In this document: positions 34,945-43,246 of the stretch, piece after piece
How positions within the stretch are numbered: position 1 is the stretch's first letter
Layout of the letters: each line of letters begins with the position of its first letter
Assembly (NCBI RefSeq): GCF_003001935.1
Contig: NZ_PVNG01000020.1
Location: 1-64,000, forward strand
Direction of reading: 5' to 3'
Origin: Nonomuraea fuscirosea
Lineage (GTDB): Bacteria; Actinomycetota; Actinomycetes; Streptosporangiales; Streptosporangiaceae
Length of the DNA stretch: 64,000 nt
Made by a program: the position numbers and the translations under genes
Notes under the pieces: generated by a model
What the model saw: only the letters and a program-made list of their open reading frames with translations
What the model was told of the DNA's origin: nothing
Databases searched by the model: none

Positions 34945-35916
34945 CAGCCTGCCGCGCTCCCTGAGCAGGCCGATGGTCTCGTGCGAGAGCCGCTCCCTGT
35001 CCCAGGCGTGCGCCAGGCCGCGCGGCACCCGGCCGATCTGGGCGCAGCGCACGGTCAGCCCGTTGTGGTGGAACTCCTCGCCGAGCCGCACCTCCTGCGC
35101 GCCCTCGGTGTAGAAGGCCAGGTCGACCAGGGTGCCCTGAGGGCGCAGCAGGCGCAGCCCGAGCGCCAGCGCCCTGGTCTGGCCACGGCACTGGAAGACC
35201 ACGTCGGCGCCGCGGTCGCCCGGGCCGTGGCGCCAGCGGCGCTTGAGGTCCACCGCCGGGTCCTCGTCCGCGGCCATCGTGTCCGCGCCCAGCGCCGCGG
35301 CGATCTCCAGCCGCTCCGGTGTCTCGTCCACCACCACGACCTCGGCCGCGCCGCCGGAGAGCGCGAAGCAGGCCGTCAGCAGCCCGACGACGCCCGCGCC
35401 CACGACCGCCACCCGCCGCCCGCGCACGCCGTCGCCCAGGTGCCGCACGGCCGGGCCGTGCAGGTCGTGGGCGGCGTGCAGGAGGCCGTTGGCGCAGATG
35501 GGGCCCATGTGAGCGACATAGATGCCGAGGATGGGGTCGAGGTCGTCGGGCAACTCGACGAACCGGTCGGTCATCGGATCGGCCACGTACGCGGTGCGGT
35601 GCCCGTAACACATGGCCACCAGCGAGCCCTCCCGCACGGCCCGCGTCCGCGTCTCGACCACCAGGCCGACCTGCATGTAGCCGATGCCGCGCACGGGATA
35701 GGACACCGACGGCTCCCCGTCGCGGAACAGCCCGAGCGCCGGATCCCAGCTCGCGCCCAGGTAGGGGTTGGTGCCCTTGACGTAGGTCAGCTCGGTGCCG
35801 GCGGAGACGCCGCTGTGCGTGGTGGCGACCATGAACCCGCCCTCGGGCAGGTCGGGCAGCTTCTCCTCGATCAGGCGCACCTCGCCGGGCGCCTCGATGC
35901 TCAGCACTTCAGTCAT
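34813..35916 (-). CDS. zinc-less MDR dehydrogenase, paralogue of the gene at 31809
   Basis: 367 residues. HSGVSAGTEL replaces the zinc-binding signature exactly as in the paralogue, and GTNPYLGASWD parallels its GTNPYLSRKWD. The nucleotide motif is VVGAGVVGLLTA. Its ATG overlaps the end of the Gfo/Idh/MocA gene by eight bases, so they form one minus-strand operon. Its 3' end runs 132 bases into the convergent GH63 gene. Comparison with the paralogue shows that the fold reaches almost to the stop, so the overlap is real. It probably acts with the Gfo/Idh/MocA enzyme on the same carbohydrate. Confidence 0.82.
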   Translation of the reverse strand: MTEVLSIEAPGEVRLIEEKLPDLPEGGFMVATTHSGVSAGTELTYVKGTNPYLGASWDPALGLFRDGEPSVSYPVRGIGYMQVGLVVETRTRAVREGSLVAMCYGHRTAYVADPMTDRFVELPDDLDPILGIYVAHMGPICANGLLHAAHDLHGPAVRHLGDGVRGRRVAVVGAGVVGLLTACFALSGGAAEVVVVDETPERLEIAAALGADTMAADEDPAVDLKRRWRHGPGDRGADVVFQCRGQTRALALGLRLLRPQGTLVDLAFYTEGAQEVRLGEEFHHNGLTVRCAQIGRVPRGLAHAWDRERLSHETIGLLRERGRLLRERVITDLVGFADAPDFLTGLAARRLQTVQAVLCDHVEDEGG

Positions 35917-36850
35917 GCAGGGTCACCGGCCTCCGTTCGGTGGCGGACCGCGCGAGCGCGAGCGCCACACGATGGGTGCGCAGCGCCTCACCGTACGGTA
36001 CGCGGACATCGGCCGCCCTGCCCTGCACAGCGTTGATGAACTCCCGGTCCACCCTGGTCTTCGCCCGGCCGTCGTCCTCGATCGCGCGCTCGCCGTCCAC
36101 GAGCAGCCGCGTCTCGCTGAGTTCGAGCGCGATCCCCTCCGCGCACACCTCCAGCCCCACCCGGTGCTTACGCGTCAGCAGGCAGGACGTGGCCAGCAGC
36201 CCGGACGCGCCGCCGGCGAAGCGCATCACGGCGGAGGTGGCCCGGTCGACCTCACCGTCCACGCTGTCGCCCGCCGGCACCGCGTGCACCATCTCGACCT
36301 CGCCCACCAGGAGCCGCGCGAGGTCCAGCACGTGGACCGCCTGCTCGACGATCTGGCCGCCGGACATCTCCCGTTTCAGCCACCAGCCGACCGGGGGCAC
36401 CTTGTCCAGCCAGTGGCCCAGCGCGAGGCGTACGGGACGGCCGGAGAGCAGGTCACGGGCCTGTTCGACGATGTCGAGATAACGCCAGTGGTGGCCGACG
36501 GCGGAGGGCAGAGATCTTCGCTCGATTTCGGTCGCGATTTTTTCTGCTGTTTGGAGGTCGAGTGAAAGGGGTTTTTCCACGAAAAGGGGGAGATTGCACG
36601 ACAGAACATCATGTTCCGGGTTACCGTGCGCGAAAGGAGGCACACAGACGTAAACGGCGTCGAGACCACCGGCACTGAGCAGGTCGGCATGGCCGCCATA
36701 GGCGGGGGAGCCGTGCTTCGAGGCCAGAGCCTCGGCCCTGTGGGGATCGGTGTCGGCGATTCCAGCGATCGTGACATCGGGGAAGCCGGACAGGACGTCT
36801 GCATGGCGAGCGGCGACATTTCCGGCACCTACGATGCCGACACGGGTCAT
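35909..36850 (-). CDS. Gfo/Idh/MocA-family oxidoreductase
   Basis: A 313-residue NAD(P)-dependent sugar dehydrogenase-like protein. The Rossmann motif VGIVGAGNVAARHAD opens it, EKPLSLD near 95 holds the conserved Lys, and a C-terminal alpha/beta substrate domain follows. Typical substrates are sugars and inositols oxidised at ring hydroxyls, often to 3-keto derivatives. ATG 36850 is the family start; a GTG at 36859 lies 7 bases after a CATATG -10 box and could be a leaderless start adding three residues. It heads the minus operon with the second zinc-less MDR. Confidence 0.88.
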   Translation of the reverse strand: MTRVGIVGAGNVAARHADVLSGFPDVTIAGIADTDPHRAEALASKHGSPAYGGHADLLSAGGLDAVYVCVPPFAHGNPEHDVLSCNLPLFVEKPLSLDLQTAEKIATEIERRSLPSAVGHHWRYLDIVEQARDLLSGRPVRLALGHWLDKVPPVGWWLKREMSGGQIVEQAVHVLDLARLLVGEVEMVHAVPAGDSVDGEVDRATSAVMRFAGGASGLLATSCLLTRKHRVGLEVCAEGIALELSETRLLVDGERAIEDDGRAKTRVDREFINAVQGRAADVRVPYGEALRTHRVALALARSATERRPVTLHD

Positions 36851-36866
36851 TGGGGACACAACCCGG

Positions 36867-36896
36867 CATATGCCACGTCCAGGCGTAATCAAACAA
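36867..36896 (-). promoter_or_regulatory. promoter of the Gfo/Idh/MocA operon with a TTGTTTG box
   Basis: On the minus strand TTGTTT (36896-36891), an 18-bp spacer and CATATG (36872-36867) precede GTG 36859 by seven bases. The -35 box lies within the same TTGTTTGAT string seen at 31779-31787, linking this operon to the divergent promoter region 5 kb away. Confidence 0.5.
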
Positions 36897-36969
36897 ACAT
36901 GTTCGAGAGCCTAACCGGCGGGCAGAAGCCGTGACCTCATGAGATCGGGGCTGATGCATGGAGACAGAT

Positions 36970-37932
36970 ATGCGAGCCTTGGCCAGGGTTCAGGAATGGT
37001 ACGGCCCCCACTCGAGCACGTCAGCCGAGTGGCCGGTGGACGCCTTAATGATGGCCAAAGGAGAGACCACGGTCAGCGTGGTCCTGCCCGCGCGTGACGA
37101 AGAGAGCACCGTGGGCGACATCATCACCACAATCCGCAGAGACCTCATCGAACGCACTGCACTCGTCGACGAGATCCTGGTCGTCGACTCCAACTCCACC
37201 GACGCCACCGCCGAACGGGCCCGCGAGGCCGGCGCCCGGGTCGTGGCGCAGAACGACGTGCTGCCCCACCTCCCACCTCTCACCGGCAAGGGAGAGGCCC
37301 TGTGGAAGGGGCTGGCGGCCTCCAAGGGCGACATCGTCGTCTACATCGACTCCGACCTGCGCAGCTTCGGCGCGCACTACGTGTCGGGTCTGGTCGGGCC
37401 GCTGCTGGTGGACCGGGGCATCCACTTCGTCAAAGCCACCTACGAACGGCCCTACGTCGGCGCCGACGGCTCCGTCCAGCGCGGCGGCGGCGGCCGGGTG
37501 ACCGAGCTGGTGGCCAGGCCGCTGCTCAACATGTTCTGGCCGGAACTGGCCGGATTCGCCCAGCCGCTCGGCGGCGAGTACGCCGCCCGCCGCGAGGTGC
37601 TCGAACGACTGCCCTTCGTCACCGAGTACGGCGTGGAGTTCGGCCTCCTCGTCGACCTGCTCCACCTCGTCGGGCTGGACGCCATGGCCCAGGTCGACCT
37701 GGGCCACCGCACCCACACCCACCAGCCGATGGCCGCCCTGGGCCGGATGGCCGGGCAGATCATGCAGACCGCGTGGTCCCGCCTGGAACGCCAGGGCCGC
37801 GTACTCGCGTCGGAACCCCCGGCGCACACCCTGCTGCAGTTCGGACTCGAAGGCGAGGCCGGTCTCGTGGACGTGGCCGTGGCGGAGCGACCTCCGCTCG
37901 CCTCCCTCGTACTTGAGGAGGACCTGGCGTGA
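36970..37932 (+). CDS. glucosyl-3-phosphoglycerate synthase-like glycosyltransferase (GT81)
   Basis: A 320-residue GT-A enzyme. It has VSVVLPARDEESTVGDI at the nucleotide-sugar site, the DSD metal motif in VVYIDSDLRSF, LTGKGEALWKGL and the C-terminal EYGVEFGLLVDL, all as in GpgS, which makes glucosyl-3-phosphoglycerate from NDP-glucose and 3-phosphoglycerate. ATG 36970 has GGAGA 5-6 bases upstream; ATG 36958 would add four residues. It is coupled by a GTGA overlap to a GT4 gene and is divergent from the Gfo operon. It could make the osmolyte precursor glucosylglycerate or a methylglucose lipopolysaccharide primer. Confidence 0.85.
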   Translation: MRALARVQEWYGPHSSTSAEWPVDALMMAKGETTVSVVLPARDEESTVGDIITTIRRDLIERTALVDEILVVDSNSTDATAERAREAGARVVAQNDVLPHLPPLTGKGEALWKGLAASKGDIVVYIDSDLRSFGAHYVSGLVGPLLVDRGIHFVKATYERPYVGADGSVQRGGGGRVTELVARPLLNMFWPELAGFAQPLGGEYAARREVLERLPFVTEYGVEFGLLVDLLHLVGLDAMAQVDLGHRTHTHQPMAALGRMAGQIMQTAWSRLERQGRVLASEPPAHTLLQFGLEGEAGLVDVAVAERPPLASLVLEEDLA

Positions 37933-39044
37933 GGATCCTGATGAACGCGGGGCCGTGGCTCGACGTGCCGCCCGCGGGTTATGGCGGCATCGAGAACGTG
38001 GTGGCCACGCTCGTGCCCGCGCTGCGCGAGCGAGGCGTGCACGTCGTGCTGGCATCGGTGGGCTCCAGCGGGCTCGACGTGGACGAGCTGATCAGCGCGT
38101 ACGACGAAGGCCAGTTCACCGAGCTGCAGAAGCCGTACAACCAGGTCATGGGCATCGCGCACGCGCACCTGGCCCGGGTGGCGGCCGAGCTGCGGCGGCG
38201 CGACGACATCGACCTCGTGCACGATCACGTCGAGGTGGTCGGCCCGGCCGTGCTGTCGGCGCTCGGCGGGCCGCCCGTCCTGCACACCCTGCACTGGGAC
38301 CTGCGCAAACATGCGGCCTTCTACGGCGCGTTCCCGCCCGGGATCGCGGTCAACGGCGTCTCAGAATCGCAGATCGCCCGCGCCCCTGACGCGCTGCGCG
38401 CCGCCGCGCTCGGCTCCATCCACCTGGCCACCCCGCTGGCCGATCGTGAGACGCGGGTGGAGCGCGGCGAGCACCTGATGGTCATGGGCCGCGTCTGCGC
38501 GCTCAAGGGCCAGCACGTGGCGGCCAGGATCTGCCAGAAGCTCGGCCTGCCCCTCGTCCTGGCCGGTCCGGTCAGCGGCCGCGACACCGCCGCCGAGCTG
38601 GACGTCGTCGCCCAGAACCCGTACCACCCGCTGCACAGCCACCCCGACGTGCGCTACCACCTGGACCAGGTGACTCCCTACCTGGACGGCGACCTGGTCC
38701 GCTGGGTCGGCGCGGTCGGCGGCCAGGAAAGGGACGACCTGTACGCCTCGGCCCGAGCCGCCCTGTTCCCCATCCAATGGGACGAACCAGGCGGGACCGC
38801 CGTCGTGGAGGCCATGGCGCTCGGGGTGCCCCCGGTGGGCCTGCGCCGCGGCTGTCTGCCCGAACTCATCGACCACGGCCGTACCGGCTTCCTGGCGGAC
38901 AGCGAGGAGGAGCTGGCGGAGTGCCTGCTGCGGCTGGACGAACTGGACCCCGAGGAGTGCCGCCGCGAGGCCCGCCGCCGCTTCACCCCGTCGGTGATGG
39001 CCGATCGCTACCTGGAACTGTACGAGCGACTCACCCGGAACTGA
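37929..39044 (+). CDS. GT4-family glycosyltransferase
   Basis: A 371-residue GT-B glycosyltransferase. The Gly-rich acceptor loop PPAGYGGIENVVA is at the N-terminus, and the nucleotide-sugar motif WDEPGGTAVVEAMALG is near residue 285. No membrane segments are seen. The start GTG 37929 overlaps the stop of the GpgS-like gene, suggesting a two-step glycosylation pathway. Donor and acceptor are not predictable from sequence. Confidence 0.88.
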   Translation: MRILMNAGPWLDVPPAGYGGIENVVATLVPALRERGVHVVLASVGSSGLDVDELISAYDEGQFTELQKPYNQVMGIAHAHLARVAAELRRRDDIDLVHDHVEVVGPAVLSALGGPPVLHTLHWDLRKHAAFYGAFPPGIAVNGVSESQIARAPDALRAAALGSIHLATPLADRETRVERGEHLMVMGRVCALKGQHVAARICQKLGLPLVLAGPVSGRDTAAELDVVAQNPYHPLHSHPDVRYHLDQVTPYLDGDLVRWVGAVGGQERDDLYASARAALFPIQWDEPGGTAVVEAMALGVPPVGLRRGCLPELIDHGRTGFLADSEEELAECLLRLDELDPEECRREARRRFTPSVMADRYLELYERLTRN

Positions 39045-39081
39045 CGGCTCGCGAACCCGGTCGGGAGGACGCTCGGGAGAA

Positions 39082-39114
39082 CAGGCCGGCGCGCGCTGAC
39101 GGCTCGCCGGCCTG
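39082..39114. terminator. hairpin between convergent GT4 and Usp genes
   Basis: CAGGCCGGCG (39082-39091) pairs perfectly with CGCCGGCCTG (39105-39114) across a 13-base loop. No clear U-run follows. Confidence 0.55.
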
Positions 39115-39123
39115 CCCGGTGGA

Positions 39124-39918
39124 CTAGGAGAAACCCCTGGGCAGCACGGTCACCGGGCAGGCCGACGCGCGCAGCACCTTCATGGCCAGCTCACCGAGAA
39201 ACACCCGGTGCGGCTGCGCGTCCTCGCTGGCCGCGCACACCAGCAGCTCGCCCGGCAGCCACTCCAGGTCCGCCAGCGCGGCCACCACGTCGTGCCCCTC
39301 GGCCACGTCCGCCTCCGCCTCGATCCCGGTGCTCTCCCAGGCCAGCCGGACGGCCAGGGCGAGATCGTCCCTCAGCCTGCCCTGGTCCTCCGTACGCAGG
39401 TCGAGCGTGATCAGCCGGAGCGGGACGCCCAGCCGCAGCGCCGCGTGCGCCACCTGCTCGACCGCCGCGTCACACTGCGGCCGATGCACGTATGCCAGCG
39501 TGAGCCGGGCGGGCTCGACCGGCGGCCGATAGCCGGCGGGCGTCAGCATCACCGCCTCGGACGACCGGTGGAGCAGGTGGTCCGCGGCCGAGCCGATCGT
39601 GATACGGCCGTGCTGCCCGCCGCCCGCCGAGCCGACCACGATCAGGTCGGCCCTGATCCGGCTGGCCAGCACCGACAGCCCCCGGCCCGTGCCCCGGCTC
39701 TCGAACGTCAGATATTCGGCCGGGACCTGCCCCAGTTCCTCGGCCGCGTGCGCCAGATTGGCCTGCGCCTCCACCGCCAGCCCCGGGCTGCCCGGCGGGT
39801 AGATCGTGGCGATCGTCAGCTCGCCGCCGGTGACCCGGGTGATCGCGGAGCCCAGCGCGAGGGCGTCCCGCCCACCAGGGTCGTTCGCATAGCCGACGAT
39901 CACGTGCGCACCGATCAC
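39124..39918 (-). CDS. tandem universal stress protein
   Basis: About 264 residues with two Usp domains. The first is full (HVIVGYANDPGGRDAL ... VVGSAGGGQHGRITIGSAADHLL), with an ATP-binding G-2x-G-9x-G-like loop. The second is divergent and lacks an obvious nucleotide loop (LACCAASE-type region, LGELAMKVLRASACPVTVL). Usp proteins act in dormancy and stress. GTG 39918 is chosen because GAGGGGG lies just upstream; other GTGs are close. It is divergent from a small unknown gene, with the palindrome ACAACGTTGT (39965-39974) between them. Confidence 0.82.
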   Translation of the reverse strand: MIGAHVIVGYANDPGGRDALALGSAITRVTGGELTIATIYPPGSPGLAVEAQANLAHAAEELGQVPAEYLTFESRGTGRGLSVLASRIRADLIVVGSAGGGQHGRITIGSAADHLLHRSSEAVMLTPAGYRPPVEPARLTLAYVHRPQCDAAVEQVAHAALRLGVPLRLITLDLRTEDQGRLRDDLALAVRLAWESTGIEAEADVAEGHDVVAALADLEWLPGELLVCAASEDAQPHRVFLGELAMKVLRASACPVTVLPRGFS

Positions 39919-39997
39919 GATCCCCCTCTTACCCGACTTGAGCTGGGAATACGCGACCTCAGCGACAACGTTGTAAACGTACGGAGGCGCAAAGAAC

Positions 39998-40300
39998 GTG
40001 AAGATCACCCTTGACACCCGTTTCAACGGGTCCCTCGGCCCCATCACCCTCGGTGAAGCGGTTCAGCAGCTCAAGTCTCGCGATCTGGCCTGCACCGTGG
40101 CCGCCGACGTGCTGGAGCAGAAGATCACCATCTTCTCCGACTGCGTGGAGCGCGGGTTCACGCCGCTCCGCAGTGAGATCATGGCCGCGTACTACGTCGC
40201 CGAGCGCGACGCCACCGCCGAGGCGTTCGACCGGGGGCTGATCACCCGCGGCGAGCTGGAGACGAAACAGGCCGCACTGGTCCGTCAGCTCCTGTCCTGA
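39998..40300 (+). CDS. small protein of unknown function
   Basis: A 100-residue, probably cytoplasmic, mostly helical protein (LGEAVQQLKSRDLACTVAADVL, so a single protein with no repeats). I do not recognise a family. GGAGG at 39983-39987 lies 10 bases before the GTG. Codon use is like that of its neighbours, supporting a real gene. It is divergent from the Usp gene, so a stress connection is possible but unproven. Confidence 0.65.
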   Translation: MKITLDTRFNGSLGPITLGEAVQQLKSRDLACTVAADVLEQKITIFSDCVERGFTPLRSEIMAAYYVAERDATAEAFDRGLITRGELETKQAALVRQLLS

Positions 40301-40358
40301 CGCCGTTTTAACCACGGTTGACGGCCGGAGTTCGTAAGGTCGTGTCCATCGCATATTC

Positions 40359-41417
40359 ATGGATTGGACACGTGTGTACGAGGACATCGTCGACTTCGCC
40401 CGCTCCACGCCCGAGTGGCTGCACATCCTCGCCGAGGTCGGCACCGACGCCGGGTTGTTCGTGTTCGCGGCGCTCTTCGTGCTGGTCGCGGTACGAGCGT
40501 GGCGGGCGCCGGCCAGGGATCTGGCGCTCGCGGTCGCGGGGCCGGCCGGGATCGTGCTGGCGTACATCCTGAGCGAAGTGATCAAGACCTTCGTTCAGGA
40601 GGACCGGCCGTGCCGGGGCGGCATCGCGACGATCGCCGCCTGCCCGCCGCTCGACGACTGGTCCTTCCCCAGCAACCACTCCGTCATCGCGGCCGGTGCC
40701 GCCGCCACCCTGGTCCTGGCCTGGCGCTCCCTGGCCTGGGCGGTGTTCCCGCTGGCCGTGGTGATGGCGTTCTCGCGGGTGTTCGTCGGGGTGCACTATC
40801 CGCACGACGTGGCGGCCGGCTTCCTGCTGGGGGCCACGCTGGCGCCGCTGTTCGCGCTGCTGCTGGTCGGGGCCATCACCCCGGCCGTACGCCTGCTCCG
40901 CGCCCGCCTCCCCGAACGCCTCGGCCCCACCGCCCCCGACCCGGCCCCGAACTGGCGCCAACGCCCCTCCACCCCCGACCCCCACAACCCCCCGCACCCC
41001 CAGCCCTTCGAGCACCCTCACCCCGCCCCCGGAAACTTCGGCGGCCCCCAGTCATCGTTCGAGAATCCACAGCCCTCCTTCGGAGACCCGCAGCCGTCGT
41101 ACGGAGACCCCCACCCGTCCTTCGGCGCAGACCCGCATCAGCCGTTCAGAGGAGATCCGGGCCGGGCCTTCGAAGGGGACCCACGACAGACCTTCGGCGC
41201 GGACCCGAGCCGGCCCTTCGGAGCAGCTCCACAGCAGCCCTCGCATGCGGCCCCCCGGCACGGATACCCCGCCGACCGAGGCGCACAGCCAAGCTACGGG
41301 GAGGCGACACCGCAACTCTGGGCCGCGCAGCCGCCGCGACAGTACGGCGAAGCCCCGCCCCGGGGTCACGCCGAAGGCCGGTCCCGGCGTCGCACCGAGG
41401 GCCCACCGCAGCGTTAG
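40359..41417 (+). CDS. PAP2-family membrane phosphatase with repetitive C-terminal tail
   Basis: 352 residues. The first 190 form a membrane PAP2 domain with the three acid-phosphatase motifs: KTFVQEDRP, PSNHS and SRVFVGVHYPHD. Such enzymes dephosphorylate undecaprenyl pyrophosphate or phosphatidic acid at the membrane. The last 155 residues are a hydrophilic Pro/Gln/Gly-rich tail with loose repeats of PQPSFGDP and DPxxxFG, presumably cytoplasmic and disordered. The tail is not part of the usual family length (about 190-230). Confidence 0.85.
   Translation: MDWTRVYEDIVDFARSTPEWLHILAEVGTDAGLFVFAALFVLVAVRAWRAPARDLALAVAGPAGIVLAYILSEVIKTFVQEDRPCRGGIATIAACPPLDDWSFPSNHSVIAAGAAATLVLAWRSLAWAVFPLAVVMAFSRVFVGVHYPHDVAAGFLLGATLAPLFALLLVGAITPAVRLLRARLPERLGPTAPDPAPNWRQRPSTPDPHNPPHPQPFEHPHPAPGNFGGPQSSFENPQPSFGDPQPSYGDPHPSFGADPHQPFRGDPGRAFEGDPRQTFGADPSRPFGAAPQQPSHAAPRHGYPADRGAQPSYGEATPQLWAAQPPRQYGEAPPRGHAEGRSRRRTEGPPQR
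41040..41240. repeat. coding repeat for the PAP2 tail
   Basis: Degenerate units around CTTCGGAGACCC-CA-CCGTC encode PSFGDPQPS- and DPxRPFG-like motifs, about 24-33 bp each. It is in frame with the PAP2 gene. Confidence 0.5.
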
Positions 41418-41656
41418 CCGTTGACGCCCCGGAGCCATGCTGAGAAGCCGGCCCCGAGGCGTTGGGCGGCCGGGTGCCCATCAGCCTCACCGGCGGGGCT
41501 GTCCCGAACCTGCGCCGCGGGACCCGCCTCGCTGACCCGACAGAACCGCGTCGCCCACCAGGCAAGGCCCTACCGGCGGGATCGTGCCGGATGTGTGCGC
41601 TCGGCGGCCCCAGAGCCGCGCCGAAGGCGGCGCCGGGAGTCCGTCCGAGGGCACGG

Positions 41657-42622
41657 TCAGGTCGGCGGGGTGGACCAGCGGTCGGTGATGGAGATCAGGC
41701 GGTCCAGGGTGCCGGGTTCGGAGTAGGCGTGGCCGGCGTCGTCGATCAGGTGGAGCTCGGCTTCCGGCCAGGCCTTGTGCAGGTCCCAGGCCGTGGCCAC
41801 CGGGGTGCAGACGTCGTAGCGGCCCTGCACGATCGCCGCGGGGATGTGCCGGATCCGGTCCACGTCCCTGATGAGCTGGTCGGGCTCGAACCAGCCGCCG
41901 TGGGTGAAGTAGTGGTTCTCGATCCTGGCGAAGGCGACGGCCATCTTCTCCTCGCCGAACTCCTCGACCAGCGTCGGATCGGGCCGCATCGTGATCGTGC
42001 CGCCCTCCCACTGGGCCCACGCCTTGGCCGCCGCCAGCCGGGCGTCGTCGTCCGGCCCCTCCAGCCTCTTCCTGAAGGCCGCGATCAGGTCGTCCCGCTC
42101 CTCCTCCGGGATCGGGGCGATGAAGCGTTCCCACAGGTCGGGGAACATCTGGCTGGTCCCGTCCTGATAGAACCAGCGCAGCTCCTGAGGCCGCAGCGTG
42201 AAGATCCCGCGCAGCACCAGCTCGGTCGTCCGGTCGGGATGCGTCTGCGCGTACGCCAGCGCCAGCGAGCTGCCCCACGAACCCCCGAACACCTGCCACC
42301 GGTCGATCCCGAGGTGCTCGCGCAGCTTCTCCATGTCGGCCACCAGGTGCCACGTGGTGTTGGCGCCCAGGTCGGTGGCCGGGTCGGAGGCGTGCGGCAG
42401 GCTCCGGCCGCAGTTGCGCTGGTCGAACAGGACGATGCGGTAGAGCGCGGGGTTCCACTGGCGGCGGTGCTTGGCGTTGCACCCGCCCCCCGGGCCGCCG
42501 TGGAGCATGACGGCGGGCTTGCCATCAGGGTTGCCGCAGACCTCGTAGTAGATCTGGTTGCCGTCGCCGACGTCGAGCAGTCCGGAGTCGTACGGTTCGA
42601 TGGCGGGGTACAGGGTTTTCAT
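41657..42622 (-). CDS. pip: proline iminopeptidase (prolyl aminopeptidase)
   Basis: A 321-residue alpha/beta hydrolase that removes N-terminal proline from peptides. It has the oxyanion HGGPGGG near residue 41, the nucleophile elbow GGSWGS near 112, the acid Asp in VQGRYDVCTP near 270 and the catalytic His in DDAGHAYSE near 297. Length is normal and no signal peptide is seen. It lies downstream of a terminator and is probably monocistronic. Confidence 0.93.
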   Translation of the reverse strand: MKTLYPAIEPYDSGLLDVGDGNQIYYEVCGNPDGKPAVMLHGGPGGGCNAKHRRQWNPALYRIVLFDQRNCGRSLPHASDPATDLGANTTWHLVADMEKLREHLGIDRWQVFGGSWGSSLALAYAQTHPDRTTELVLRGIFTLRPQELRWFYQDGTSQMFPDLWERFIAPIPEEERDDLIAAFRKRLEGPDDDARLAAAKAWAQWEGGTITMRPDPTLVEEFGEEKMAVAFARIENHYFTHGGWFEPDQLIRDVDRIRHIPAAIVQGRYDVCTPVATAWDLHKAWPEAELHLIDDAGHAYSEPGTLDRLISITDRWSTPPT

Positions 42623-42632
42623 ACGTCCTGAT

Positions 42633-42664
42633 CCTGCCGCATCGTCCGGGTTGACTGCGGCAGG
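42633..42664 (-). terminator. hairpin downstream of the unknown gene at 42668
   Basis: CCTGCCGCA (42633-42641) pairs with TGCGGCAGG (42656-42664) across 14 bases, between two minus-strand genes. Confidence 0.5.
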
Positions 42665-42667
42665 GGC

Positions 42668-43246
42668 TCAGCCGGACCAGTCGTATCGGGTCAGGAACGT
42701 ACGGCTTCCGGTCGCGTAGTCGTGGAACGCCTGCCGTACCTCCGCAAGCTCCGCCACCTCGGCCCGGATGAGCTTGCCCTCTTTGTACTCCAGCTCGTAC
42801 CCGGGCGAGACCTGGAGGAAGTGCTGCCCGAAGTTGACCACCGCCACGAACGGGTTCTGCGGTGACATCGTGCCGAGCACGTCGTGGATCAGCCCGAGGT
42901 CGGGGTCGTTGACCATCATCCCGTCGCCGGTGTGGAGCTGCATGCCCTCGTAGACCCCCAGCGGCGCCACGTTGTGCACGAGGTCGCGCTGCGGGTCGTA
43001 GCAGACCAGGCCGTGCGCCCGCGCGGCCGTGAACACCTGCGCGGACATCTCGTCCATCGTGTCCAGGTCCATCGTCACCAGGACGTGCCCGTCCGGGTAG
43101 CTCGTGACCTGGCCGGGCAGTTCCTTGGCGACGTCGGGCGCGGCGCCGGTGGCGGGTTCCGTCCGCTTGACCGCCAGGTACGTCGCCCGCGCCTGGTCCC
43201 TGCTGATCGGTACGGGCTCGTCCCAGACCATCAACTCAACACTCAT
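42668..43246 (-). CDS. protein of unknown function
   Basis: A 192-residue soluble protein. A segment MVWDEPVPISRDQARATYLA near the start resembles small actinobacterial proteins of undefined role. I see no catalytic motif, signal peptide or membrane helix. A GAG-rich ribosome site lies before the ATG at 43246, and codon use is typical. It has its own terminator. Confidence 0.7.
   Translation of the reverse strand: MSVELMVWDEPVPISRDQARATYLAVKRTEPATGAAPDVAKELPGQVTSYPDGHVLVTMDLDTMDEMSAQVFTAARAHGLVCYDPQRDLVHNVAPLGVYEGMQLHTGDGMMVNDPDLGLIHDVLGTMSPQNPFVAVVNFGQHFLQVSPGYELEYKEGKLIRAEVAELAEVRQAFHDYATGSRTFLTRYDWSG

Noticed and set aside
39959..40585. Minus-strand frame of about 208 codons across two plus-strand genes
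   Set aside because: It covers parts of two genes with normal codon bias and has low-complexity composition and no start context.
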